From assembly GCA_013153235.1 (NCBI GenBank), contig JAADEU010000092.1:1-23518 (forward strand): DNA of 23,518 nt, given 5' to 3'. Shown piece by piece: positions 15,433 through 22,905 of this stretch (positions are counted from its first letter, which is position 1; each line of letters starts with the position of its first letter). The notes beneath the pieces were generated by a model, which was not told the DNA's origin, did no database searches, and was given only the letters and a program-made list of their open reading frames with translations. The DNA is from Aquificota bacterium. Lineage in GTDB: Bacteria > Aquificota > Aquificia > Aquificales > Hydrogenothermaceae. The position numbers were made by a program, and so were the translations under genes.

Positions 15433-16242
15433 TCAGAGTATGTTTTTCAGCGTCGGCCTTGAGCTGAGGAGCTTTTTTGTGTACGGATGGACCGGCCTAT
15501 CAAATATATCAAAAACACTGCCCTGTTCAACAATTTCTCCCCTGTAAATAACCACAACCCTATCTGCAACCTCTGCAACAACCCCAAGGTCATGGGTTAT
15601 AAGGAGTATTCCTATGTCCAGTTTTTCTTTCAGCTCAACAAACAGTTTAAGAATCTGTGCAGAAACGGTCACATCCAGTGCCGTTGTAGGCTCATCTGCC
15701 AGTAGAAGGTCAGGTTCGTTGGCGATGGCGATAGCTATGGCGACCCTCTGTTTCAGTCCGCCGGAAAGCTCGTGGGGATACTGGTTAAATCTCCTTTCAG
15801 GCTCCGGTATCCTTGCCCTGTGCATTGCCTGCAGGGCTATATCTTCTGCCTCTTTTCTGTCGATATTCCTGTGGGCCAGGATTCCCTCAACAATCTGGTC
15901 TCCAATTTTCATAAGTGGATTTAAAACGGCAGAAGGTTCCTGGAATATCATTGAAATCAGATTTCCCCTTATATGTCTCATTCTGGAATCATCAATCTGA
16001 AGTAGATTGTCGTAACTCTCCCTGCCGTTAAATGTGATTTTCCCTGACACGCTGGCATACGAAGGCAGCAGTTTCAGTATAGAGTAGCAGGTTACGCTTT
16101 TTCCTGAACCGGACTCCCCAACCAGGGCAACAATCTCACCCCTGTTAATAAAAAAGGAGATGCCCCTGAGGGCATCCACCGTCTGATTTTCTATCTGGAA
16201 GCTTACCCTGAGATTTTCAATGGATATAACAGGTTTTTCCAT
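15433..16242 (-). CDS. Orphan Opp/Dpp-type ABC transporter ATP-binding protein
   Basis: This 269-residue ATPase belongs to the oligopeptide/dipeptide/nickel class. Walker A is GESGSGKS (42-49), the Q-loop is IFQEPSAVLNPL with Gln101, the signature is LSGGLKQR (159-166), Walker B is LLLADEPTTALD (179-190) and the switch is ITHDLG with His217. VHPYTKKLLSSRP near the end is the start of the class-specific C-terminal region. The protein stops there, so it lacks the usual 50-60 residue tail of OppD/DppD. No permease, binding protein or second ATPase lies in the window, so its partner must be elsewhere. Its ATG shares one base with the dsbC-like stop (TAATG), which implies coupled translation. It converges with the HepT-like gene, with only 3 bases between stop codons. 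The substrate cannot be told. Confidence 0.9.
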   Translation of the reverse strand: MEKPVISIENLRVSFQIENQTVDALRGISFFINRGEIVALVGESGSGKSVTCYSILKLLPSYASVSGKITFNGRESYDNLLQIDDSRMRHIRGNLISMIFQEPSAVLNPLMKIGDQIVEGILAHRNIDRKEAEDIALQAMHRARIPEPERRFNQYPHELSGGLKQRVAIAIAIANEPDLLLADEPTTALDVTVSAQILKLFVELKEKLDIGILLITHDLGVVAEVADRVVVIYRGEIVEQGSVFDIFDRPVHPYTKKLLSSRPTLKNIL

Positions 16243-17141
16243 TACTTTAGTACATCTAAAACTCTATTTATCTGGTCGGCTGTCATCCATCCTGAAATCA
16301 CTATACCATGGGGGAATATCAGTGTTGGTGTTCCGGATATTCCAGATTTGGCCCCGAACATCATATGCTCCTCAAGTGCCTTCTGACCTTCCTCACATTC
16401 TCCACCGAGTTTTTCAAGCTTATCGGTTCTGTTTTCCCTTACAGCCTCAAAGGATTTTTCAAGTATCTTTCTCTTTTCCTCTGCCGATTTCTCACAGATT
16501 ATTTTCTGGGAAATCTTTCCGGCATGCCTGTGGAAAGGAAGTGGATACAGTATTATCTCAAACTTAACATCTTTTCTTTTCTTCAGAACTTTTTTCATCT
16601 CTGTATCAAATCTTGCACAGTAAGGACATTCAGGGTCTGTTACCACGTATACTGTGAGTTTTGCATCCGGATTACCGTAGGTCACAAGGTGTTTCTTTGG
16701 AATCTGGTCTGGATTTATGATTTTAATATCATTAAATCTCTCTCCAAGGACATTTTTAAGCTCCCTTGCTTTCTTTTCCCCTATAACCTTCTTAAGCTCC
16801 TCGAGCTTTTTCTTTTCAGCCTCTTTTGCAAGCTGTTTGGCCCTTTCTATTGTCAGACTTCTCCTTTCCTTCAGGTCTATGACATTTCCTGTGATGAAAT
16901 AACGGAGTGTACAGTCTATATATGCAGGAACAACCTTTCCTCTGGTTTCAACAACAACCTCATAGATGTTTTTTATAGGGGTTTTTGAAACTTTGATAAC
17001 CTTAACTCCCCCAAGAACCGGTGAAATGATAGAGTTTACCTTTTCAGGGGTAACCTGCTCGACAGGAAGACATTTTTCTGCGGAAAATGCCGAAAACCCT
17101 ACAGTCAGCATCACCACCAGAGATAGAACAATTTTTTTCAT
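16242..17141 (-). CDS. DsbC-like periplasmic thiol:disulfide isomerase/reductase
   Basis: A signal peptide (1-20, VLSLVVMLTVGFSAFSA) precedes a DsbC-type N-terminal dimerisation domain (about 25-95, ending VPAYIDCTLRYFITGNVIDL). The thioredoxin-fold domain (about 150-299) has active site CPYC (172-175), cis-proline SGTPTLIF (Pro272), and Cys216/Cys249, which match the structural disulfide of E. coli DsbC. E. coli DsbC is 236 residues; here the extra length is largely a Lys/Glu-rich helical linker at about 95-140. The enzyme probably reshuffles or reduces non-native disulfides of exported proteins. The ribosome site GGGAGG (complement of 17148-17153) supports the start. It is coupled to the ABC ATPase downstream. 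DsbG or a DsbC/DsbG hybrid is the alternative name. Confidence 0.88.
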   Translation of the reverse strand: MKKIVLSLVVMLTVGFSAFSAEKCLPVEQVTPEKVNSIISPVLGGVKVIKVSKTPIKNIYEVVVETRGKVVPAYIDCTLRYFITGNVIDLKERRSLTIERAKQLAKEAEKKKLEELKKVIGEKKARELKNVLGERFNDIKIINPDQIPKKHLVTYGNPDAKLTVYVVTDPECPYCARFDTEMKKVLKKRKDVKFEIILYPLPFHRHAGKISQKIICEKSAEEKRKILEKSFEAVRENRTDKLEKLGGECEEGQKALEEHMMFGAKSGISGTPTLIFPHGIVISGWMTADQINRVLDVLK

Positions 17142-17225
17142 AAGAATCCTCCCAGAATAATTAGATTTTTAACATATAGTATAATATTTCTGTGAAGATT
17201 TTGTGATTTCATATCTGGAGGAAAA
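17142..17225. promoter_or_regulatory. Divergent promoter region between dsbC-like gene and rpiB
   Basis: An A+T-rich core contains TATAAT on the plus strand (17180-17185), about 40 bases before rpiB, and overlapping -10-like hexamers on the minus strand (TATACT, complement of 17178-17183). The -35 positions are weak on both strands. Ribosome sites are GGAGG (17217-17221) for rpiB and GGGAGG (complement of 17148-17153) for dsbC. Confidence 0.45.
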
Positions 17226-17717
17226 ATGAAAGTAGCCGTAGGCAGTGACCACGCAGGATTTGAGTACAAAGAAATCGTAAAAAAACACCTTGAACAAAAA
17301 GGATATCAGGTTATAGATAAGGGTACCTACTCCACAGAAAGTGTTGATTACCCCGTTTACGGAGAGGCTGTTGCCAGAGCCGTTGCCTCCGGTGAGGCCG
17401 ACAGGGGAATTGTGATTTGTGGAACAGGTATAGGTATTTCAATAGCTGCCAACAAGGTAAAAGGGGTTAGGGCTGCCCTCTGCACAAATGAGTACATGGC
17501 AAGGATGGCCAGAAAACACAACGACGCCAATGTCCTTGCCTTTGGTGCCAGAGTACTGGGTATCGATGTTGCACTGGGTATTGTTGATGAGTTTTTCTCC
17601 ACCGAATTTGAAGGTGGAAGGCACGAGAGAAGGGTAAACCTGATTAAAAAGATAGAAAAAAAAATCTTTAATATACAGGAGGTCTGTTTAATTGTTAGAG
17701 CACGTCAAAGAGGTTGA
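17226..17717 (+). CDS. rpiB: Ribose-5-phosphate isomerase B
   Basis: RpiB interconverts ribulose 5-phosphate and ribose 5-phosphate in the non-oxidative pentose phosphate pathway. The 163 residues show the family N-terminus KVAVGSDHAGFEYKE with Asp8 and His9, the active-site loop GIVICGTGIGISIAANKVKG with Cys65, KHNDANVLAFGARV with His98, and the phosphate-binding GGRHERRV (130-137). The usual C-terminus lies near residue 145. The last 18 residues (IFNIQEVCLIVRARQRG region) read through the glyA ribosome site and the first 26 bases of glyA, so they are probably tolerated rather than functional. The gene starts the 17226-22905 housekeeping operon, with its own promoter candidate at 17180. Confidence 0.95.
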   Translation: MKVAVGSDHAGFEYKEIVKKHLEQKGYQVIDKGTYSTESVDYPVYGEAVARAVASGEADRGIVICGTGIGISIAANKVKGVRAALCTNEYMARMARKHNDANVLAFGARVLGIDVALGIVDEFFSTEFEGGRHERRVNLIKKIEKKIFNIQEVCLIVRARQRG

Positions 17718-18954
17718 CCCGGAAATATTTAAATCCCTCTCCCTTGAGTTCAGAAGACAGCAGGAACACCTTGAGATGATTGCGTCCGAGAACTACACCT
17801 CCTATGCGGTAATGGAGGTTCAGGGTTCTGTTCTCACAAACAAATACGCAGAAGGTCTTCCTTACAAACGCTACTACGGTGGCTGTGAATATGTAGATAT
17901 GGCAGAAGACCTTGCCATAAAAAGGGTAAAAGAGATATTCGGGGCAGAGCACGCCAATGTACAGCCCCACTCAGGTTCACAGGCAAATCAGGCTGTGTTT
18001 TTCTCACAGCTTCAGCCTGGAGATACTATTATGGGAATGAGCCTTGCACACGGGGGACACCTGACCCACGGTGCAAAGGTAAATCTCTCCGGAATTGTAT
18101 TTAATTCTGTTCAGTACGGTGTTAACCCTGAAACGGAGCTTATAGACTACGACGAGGTTTACAGACTTGCCAGAGAACATAAACCAAAAATGATTGTTGC
18201 CGGTGCGTCCGCCTACTCCAGAATAATCGACTGGGCAAAATTCAGGGAGATTGCAGACGAGGTTGGGGCACTTCTTATGGTTGATATGGCCCATTACGCA
18301 GGTCTTATAGCCGGAGGAGCCTACCCATCGCCTGTACCATATGCAGACTTCGTCACATCCACCACCCATAAAACACTCAGGGGACCAAGGGGTGGATTTA
18401 TCCTGAGCAAGGAACAATACGGCAAGGATATAGACAAATGGGTATTCCCCAGACTCCAGGGTGGACCTTTAATGCACGTTATCGCTGCAAAGGCCGTTGC
18501 CTTCAAAGAGGCCATGACCCCTGAGTTCAGGGAGTACGCCCACCAGACTGTAAAAAATGCAAAGGTTCTTGCAGAGGAGCTTAAGGCCGAAGGTCTCAGA
18601 ATCGTTTCAGGTGGAACAGACTCCCACATTATACTGGTTGACCTGAGACCACTGGGGGTAAAAGGAAATCAGGCGGAAGAAGCCCTGGGCAGGGCAAACA
18701 TAACCGTCAACAAGAACGCAATACCATTCGACCCTGAAAAACCAATGGTTACATCAGGTATCAGACTGGGAACAGCAGCCCTGACAACAAGGGGAATGAA
18801 AGAAGATGATATGAGAAGAATCGCAAAGAATATAGTAAAGGTACTGAAAAATCTGGACAACGAAAAGGTAATACAGGAAGTAAAAGAGGATGTCCTTTCA
18901 CTGTGTTCCACATATCCACTTTATCCAGAATGGACAAAAGATTATTTAGGATAA
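17692..18954 (+). CDS. glyA: Serine hydroxymethyltransferase
   Basis: This PLP enzyme moves the serine hydroxymethyl group to tetrahydrofolate, giving glycine and 5,10-methylene-THF. The 420 residues are standard: MIASENYTSYAVMEVQGSVL (29-48), YAEGLPYKRYYGGCEYVD (52-69), HSGSQANQAVF (93-103), VDMAHYAGLIAGG with Asp198 and His201, and STTHKTLRGPRGG with the PLP lysine Lys227. The start is TTG 17692, strongly supported by AGGAGGT (17677-17683) 8 bases upstream. The start is inside rpiB, giving a 26-base overlap and likely coupling. nadK follows after 4 bases. Confidence 0.97.
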   Translation: MLEHVKEVDPEIFKSLSLEFRRQQEHLEMIASENYTSYAVMEVQGSVLTNKYAEGLPYKRYYGGCEYVDMAEDLAIKRVKEIFGAEHANVQPHSGSQANQAVFFSQLQPGDTIMGMSLAHGGHLTHGAKVNLSGIVFNSVQYGVNPETELIDYDEVYRLAREHKPKMIVAGASAYSRIIDWAKFREIADEVGALLMVDMAHYAGLIAGGAYPSPVPYADFVTSTTHKTLRGPRGGFILSKEQYGKDIDKWVFPRLQGGPLMHVIAAKAVAFKEAMTPEFREYAHQTVKNAKVLAEELKAEGLRIVSGGTDSHIILVDLRPLGVKGNQAEEALGRANITVNKNAIPFDPEKPMVTSGIRLGTAALTTRGMKEDDMRRIAKNIVKVLKNLDNEKVIQEVKEDVLSLCSTYPLYPEWTKDYLG

Positions 18955-18958
18955 AAAG

Positions 18959-19801
18959 ATGAAACCGCTGCCGTTTTACAAGAGGATAAACATATTTACA
19001 AAGGCAAGTGATGAGGCCCGGGAGTTCTCCCGCCGCCTCAAAAACTGGCTTAACAGCTATGCCATAGAATCTGAAGTTTTTGAGAATCTGGCCGAGCTTG
19101 AACACGAAGAATACATGAAAAATACAGATATGTTGATTGTTGTTGGAGGGGACGGTTCCCTCCTCATAGCCACAAGAAGGGTGGCAAAATACAAACTTCC
19201 TGTTCTGGGAATAAATCTGGGAAGGCTTGGATTCCTGACAGAGCTAAATGCCGAGGATGCCTTTGAAAGACTTGAAGAGATTCTTTCAAAGCCCCTCTGC
19301 CTCTCACGGAGAATGATGCTCAGAGCTTCCCTGATAAGGGACGGTAAAAAAATCCTCGAGGCAGACGTTCTGAATGACGTCGTTGTAAACAAGGCCATTC
19401 TGGCCAGAATAGTGGATGTTGCCGTTTACCAGGGAGATACATATATCACCACATACAACGGGGATGGGATAATCATCTCCACACCTAACGGTTCAACCGC
19501 CTATGCCCTTTCTGCAGGTGGACCCATTGTGTACCCTATGATGGAGATATTTCTGGTGGTTCCTATATGTCCCCATACCCTGACAGACAGACCGCTTATA
19601 CTTCCACCATTTGAACCTATCACCATAGAGCTTGTGGCAGAAGAGAAGGACGCATGGCTTACACTTGATGGTCAGGAAGGAACCCAGCTCCAGTACGGGG
19701 ATAAAATTATCGTCAAACAGTCCCCACACTACGCATACCTTGTCAGAACTCCGAATAAGAACTACTTTGACATACTCAGGGAAAAGCTGGACTGGAAATA
19801 A
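18959..19801 (+). CDS. nadK: NAD kinase (ATP- or polyphosphate-NAD kinase)
   Basis: NadK phosphorylates NAD to NADP. The 280-residue sequence carries the diagnostic GGDGS (63-67, Asp65), the NLGRLGFLTE segment (86-95), LND (138-140) and the glycine-rich GDGIIISTPNGSTAYALSAG (168-187), followed by PHTLTDRPLILP and the C-terminal beta element LTLDGQEG. All motifs are intact and the length is normal. ATG 18959 has AGGA (18948-18951) at a suitable distance. The gene sits tightly between glyA (4-base gap) and ispF (2-base gap), within the same transcript. Confidence 0.95.
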   Translation: MKPLPFYKRINIFTKASDEAREFSRRLKNWLNSYAIESEVFENLAELEHEEYMKNTDMLIVVGGDGSLLIATRRVAKYKLPVLGINLGRLGFLTELNAEDAFERLEEILSKPLCLSRRMMLRASLIRDGKKILEADVLNDVVVNKAILARIVDVAVYQGDTYITTYNGDGIIISTPNGSTAYALSAGGPIVYPMMEIFLVVPICPHTLTDRPLILPPFEPITIELVAEEKDAWLTLDGQEGTQLQYGDKIIVKQSPHYAYLVRTPNKNYFDILREKLDWK

Positions 19802-19803
19802 AA

Positions 19804-20289
19804 ATGTACAGAATAGGAACAGGGTTTGATATTCATCGGCTAAAAGAAGGTAGAAAACTGATTATAGGCGGTGTGGAAATTCCCTCTGATGTTGGATTTG
19901 ATGCCCATTCAGACGGTGACATACTCTTTCACGCCCTTACAGATGCACTTTTGGGTGCAGTGGGATACGGGGATATAGGACAGCTGTTTCCTGATAATCA
20001 GGATAAATGGAAAGATGCCGATAGCAGCATATTCCTCAGGGAGGCTGGCAGAATAATAAAAGAAGCAGGATACAGTGTTGTAAACATAGACGGATTTATC
20101 ATCCTCCAGAAACCAAAAATCCTCCCTTACAGGGAAAAAATCATACAAAACACGGCAAAAGTACTTAATATAAATACAAACCAGATTTTTATAAAGGGTA
20201 AAACCTTTGAAAAGATTGGAGAACTGGGAGAGGGTAAAGCAGGTGCTGCTCAGGTGGTAGTCCTATTAAAGAAGGAGGAGAATAAATGA
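19804..20289 (+). CDS. ispF: 2-C-methyl-D-erythritol 2,4-cyclodiphosphate synthase
   Basis: IspF makes the cyclic diphosphate intermediate of the methylerythritol (MEP) isoprenoid pathway as a zinc-containing trimer. The 161 residues open with YRIGTGFDIHRL, holding metal ligands Asp9 and His11, then AHSDGDILFHALTDALLGA with His43 and GDIGQLFPD (57-65). The C-terminal substrate loop, usually KxTTxEKLGFxGRxEGIA, reads KGKTFEKIGELGEGKAGAAQ: the first of the paired threonines is Lys133, and Thr134 and Glu136 remain. The divergence is mild and the enzyme is probably active. There is no clear ribosome site upstream of ATG 19804, so translation may depend on coupling to nadK, 2 bases away. The stop overlaps the next gene (ATGA). 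Confidence 0.94.
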   Translation: MYRIGTGFDIHRLKEGRKLIIGGVEIPSDVGFDAHSDGDILFHALTDALLGAVGYGDIGQLFPDNQDKWKDADSSIFLREAGRIIKEAGYSVVNIDGFIILQKPKILPYREKIIQNTAKVLNINTNQIFIKGKTFEKIGELGEGKAGAAQVVVLLKKEENK

Positions 20290-20507
20290 AAAGCATAGAG
20301 CTAAAAACAACAATACAGCAGGTTTTAAGGAAGTATCCTTTTGCCCAGAGGTTCTTCAATAGCAAAAATATGTACTGCAACATCTGTGCGTGTAAAAAGC
20401 ACGAAACTATATTTCAGGCTGCCGTGAACTACGGCCACGACCCACAGCAGTTTCTTGAGGAGCTGAAGCAGTTTATTATTGACCATGAAAAATCTAAAAC
20501 AGGCTAA
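20286..20507 (+). CDS. Small DUF1858-like protein with a Cys cluster
   Basis: The 73-residue product resembles DUF1858 (hybrid-cluster-protein-associated redox disulfide domain). An N-terminal helix with KYPFAQRFF leads to MYCNICACKKHETIFQAAVN and a final helix ending FLEELKQFI. The cysteine cluster is C-x2-C-x-C (31, 34, 36), one more than the usual pair. DUF1858 domains often accompany iron-sulfur or redox proteins, but no function is established here. The start makes an ATGA overlap with ispF, and the end overlaps recG by 23 bases, so it is built into the operon. A redox or metal-binding role is inferred only from the cysteines. Confidence 0.72.
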   Translation: MKSIELKTTIQQVLRKYPFAQRFFNSKNMYCNICACKKHETIFQAAVNYGHDPQQFLEELKQFIIDHEKSKTG

Positions 20508-22905
20508 AACAATAATTGATAAGGTTAAAAGTTACGACGATAAACTCCTTGAAAGAACAACAGGTCTTTCAGAAACCCTGCTGACCCTTCTGGAAAATCA
20601 CCTTCCAGAAGGTCTTATAGATGATATCCGACAGATAGACTCCCTTACAGCCCCAAAAAAAAGGGCACTCCTTGATTATCTGTCCAGAGCAGTGGGACAG
20701 GTAATGGAGGATGCTGTAAAAGAACCCCCCCGGGAAAAAAAGGAGAAGAAGTCTGTAAAAACCCTTCCCCTTGAAGATTTCTTCCGGATTAAACTACAGG
20801 AGCTGAAAATACTCAAACCTGTTGAAAAAAGGGCTTTCAAAAAAGTTGGTGCAGAAAATATATATGATGCCCTTTTCTTTATGCCAAGGAGGTACGAGGA
20901 CAGGAGACTGAAGAAACTTGCAAAGGTCAGAGACGGGGAAACAGGACTGTTTGAGCTGGAGGTTGTTGAGATAAAAAAGATAAACAGGGGAAAACTCAAA
21001 ACACAGGTAGTCCTCCGGCAGGGGGATAAACTCCTCAGTGCGTACTTTGTACATGACAGGCCATTTCTCTTTTCATTTTTCCGTAAAGGTAAAAAGGTTT
21101 TGCTGTATGGAAAGGTATCCAGATTCGGCAAAGAACTGTCAATAGTACAGCCTGAGATTTTCAATACATTTGACCCAGTAATATTGGACAGAATCGTCCC
21201 TGTGTATTCCCTCAGGGGAGATACCGGGGTAAAAATCACATCCCAGACAATAAACCACCTGAGAAGGGGAATCCACAAAATTCTAAAAAAATACCTTCCA
21301 TACTTTCCTGAGTACATGCCGGAGGAAATCCTGACAAAGTATAAGCTTCCTGAGATAAAAAAAGCAGTGGAAAGCACCCATTTCCCTCCGGAAGGGGAAA
21401 ACCTTGACAAACTGAATGAATTTGAGTCAAGACCACAGCTCAGACTGATTTTTGATGAACTTTTTATCCTTGAACTGGCACAGAGTTACAGGAAAGCGAT
21501 GATACAGGAAAATCCTGCAGAGCCGGTAAAAATCCCGGCTAACTTCATTGAACTGTTCCAGAAACACCTTCCATTTCAGCTGACAGAAGACCAGAAAAAA
21601 GCCCTCAGGGACATACTTGCAGATATATCAAAACCTGTCCCCATGAACAGGATGGTCCAGGGGGATGTTGGTAGTGGTAAAACAATGGTGGCTGTGGGGG
21701 CATCACTGGCCGTTGCGATGGATGGAAAACAGGTTGCTGTGATGGCCCCGACAGAGATACTTGCCCAGCAGCATTACAGGAATTTCCAGAATATCTTCAG
21801 CAAATTCTCCATTCCCGTTTATCTCCTAACCGGTAGCACCCCCCAGAAGGAAAAAAGGGAGATATACGAGAAAATGGAATCCGGTGAAGCTAAGGTTGTT
21901 ATCGGCACACACGCCCTGATTCAGGACGAGGTCAGATTCAAAAACCTTTCACTGGTTATAGTAGACGAACAGCACAGATTCGGCGTTGAACAGAGGAAGG
22001 CACTGATAGAAAAATCCGGAAAAATGCCCCATGTTCTGGTTATGACGGCAACCCCTATACCAAGAACACTTACCCTCGCACTGTTTGGTGACCTTGATGT
22101 CTCAATAATAAAACAGATGCCTGCAGGAAGAAAGCCTGTCAAAACAGTCCTGTACTACGACGATGAAAGGGAAATGATGTTAGAAAAGATAAGAAAAGAG
22201 CTTGACAGCGGAAGACAGGCATTTGTTGTTTATCCCCTTATCGAAGAATCTGAAAAAATGGAGCTGAAATCAGCAGAAGAAGGTTACAGGGCATGGTCAG
22301 GATACTTTCCCGATAAAAAAATTCTGCTTTTACACGGGAGAATGTCCCAGGAAAAAAAGGAAAACATAATGGAAAGATTCCGGGCAGGGGAAGGGGACAT
22401 ACTGGTTTCAACCACGGTAATTGAGGTTGGCGTGGATGTCCCAAATGCTACGGTAATGGTCATTGAGGATGCTTACAGATTTGGCCTTTCCCAGATTCAT
22501 CAGCTCAGGGGAAGGGTCGGAAGGGGACAGTACGGAGGTTACTGTTTCCTGGTAATCCCATCAAAATTCAAGCACAAATCGGATAATCCAGAAGAGGAAA
22601 AAAGAAGACAGAAAACCCTCGAAAGGCTAAAAATACTGGTTAAAACCTCAGACGGGTTTAAGATAGCCGAGGCAGACCTTGAACTGAGGGGTGGTGGAGA
22701 CATAATTGGGACTGCCCAGTCAGGAAGGTTTAATTTCTCTATTGCAGACCTGACAAGACCAAAGGACAGAATTATTCTGGAGTATGCAAAAAAAGAGGCA
22801 GAAAATCTGATAAAGGAAGACCCCCATCTGGAGGGTCATCCATACCTGAAAGAGCTTATGTTCCGTAAATACGGGGACAGATTCAATCTGGTTAATATAG
22901 CCTAA
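20485..22905 (+). CDS. recG: ATP-dependent DNA helicase RecG
   Basis: RecG reverses stalled replication forks and branch-migrates Holliday junctions. The 806-residue protein is longer than E. coli RecG (693) because of a helical, charged N-terminal extension of about 120 residues, as in other deep-branching thermophiles. The wedge/OB domain begins around YDALFFMPRRYEDR. The helicase core has motif I GDVGSGKT (about 395-402), motif II VDEQH (about 495-499), motif III TATPIPRTL, and motifs V-VI with TTVIEVGVDVPNA and QLRGRVGRG, then the C-terminal TRG region with ADLELRGGGDIIGTAQSG. ATG 20485 is reported; TTG 20479 would add two residues, and neither has a strong ribosome site, so coupling to the DUF1858-like gene is likely. 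The stop overlaps a convergent gene by 4 bases. Confidence 0.95.
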   Translation: MKNLKQAKTIIDKVKSYDDKLLERTTGLSETLLTLLENHLPEGLIDDIRQIDSLTAPKKRALLDYLSRAVGQVMEDAVKEPPREKKEKKSVKTLPLEDFFRIKLQELKILKPVEKRAFKKVGAENIYDALFFMPRRYEDRRLKKLAKVRDGETGLFELEVVEIKKINRGKLKTQVVLRQGDKLLSAYFVHDRPFLFSFFRKGKKVLLYGKVSRFGKELSIVQPEIFNTFDPVILDRIVPVYSLRGDTGVKITSQTINHLRRGIHKILKKYLPYFPEYMPEEILTKYKLPEIKKAVESTHFPPEGENLDKLNEFESRPQLRLIFDELFILELAQSYRKAMIQENPAEPVKIPANFIELFQKHLPFQLTEDQKKALRDILADISKPVPMNRMVQGDVGSGKTMVAVGASLAVAMDGKQVAVMAPTEILAQQHYRNFQNIFSKFSIPVYLLTGSTPQKEKREIYEKMESGEAKVVIGTHALIQDEVRFKNLSLVIVDEQHRFGVEQRKALIEKSGKMPHVLVMTATPIPRTLTLALFGDLDVSIIKQMPAGRKPVKTVLYYDDEREMMLEKIRKELDSGRQAFVVYPLIEESEKMELKSAEEGYRAWSGYFPDKKILLLHGRMSQEKKENIMERFRAGEGDILVSTTVIEVGVDVPNATVMVIEDAYRFGLSQIHQLRGRVGRGQYGGYCFLVIPSKFKHKSDNPEEEKRRQKTLERLKILVKTSDGFKIAEADLELRGGGDIIGTAQSGRFNFSIADLTRPKDRIILEYAKKEAENLIKEDPHLEGHPYLKELMFRKYGDRFNLVNIA

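Noticed and set aside
16308..16988. Plus-strand open frame of 226 codons opposite the dsbC-like gene
   Set aside because: It is an antisense shadow with Phe/Leu/Cys-rich, motif-free translation. The minus-strand gene has a signal peptide and CPYC site.
20676..21410. Minus-strand open frame of 244 codons within recG
   Set aside because: It is Ser/Phe-rich shadow translation with no ribosome site or motif, and recG is complete on the other strand.
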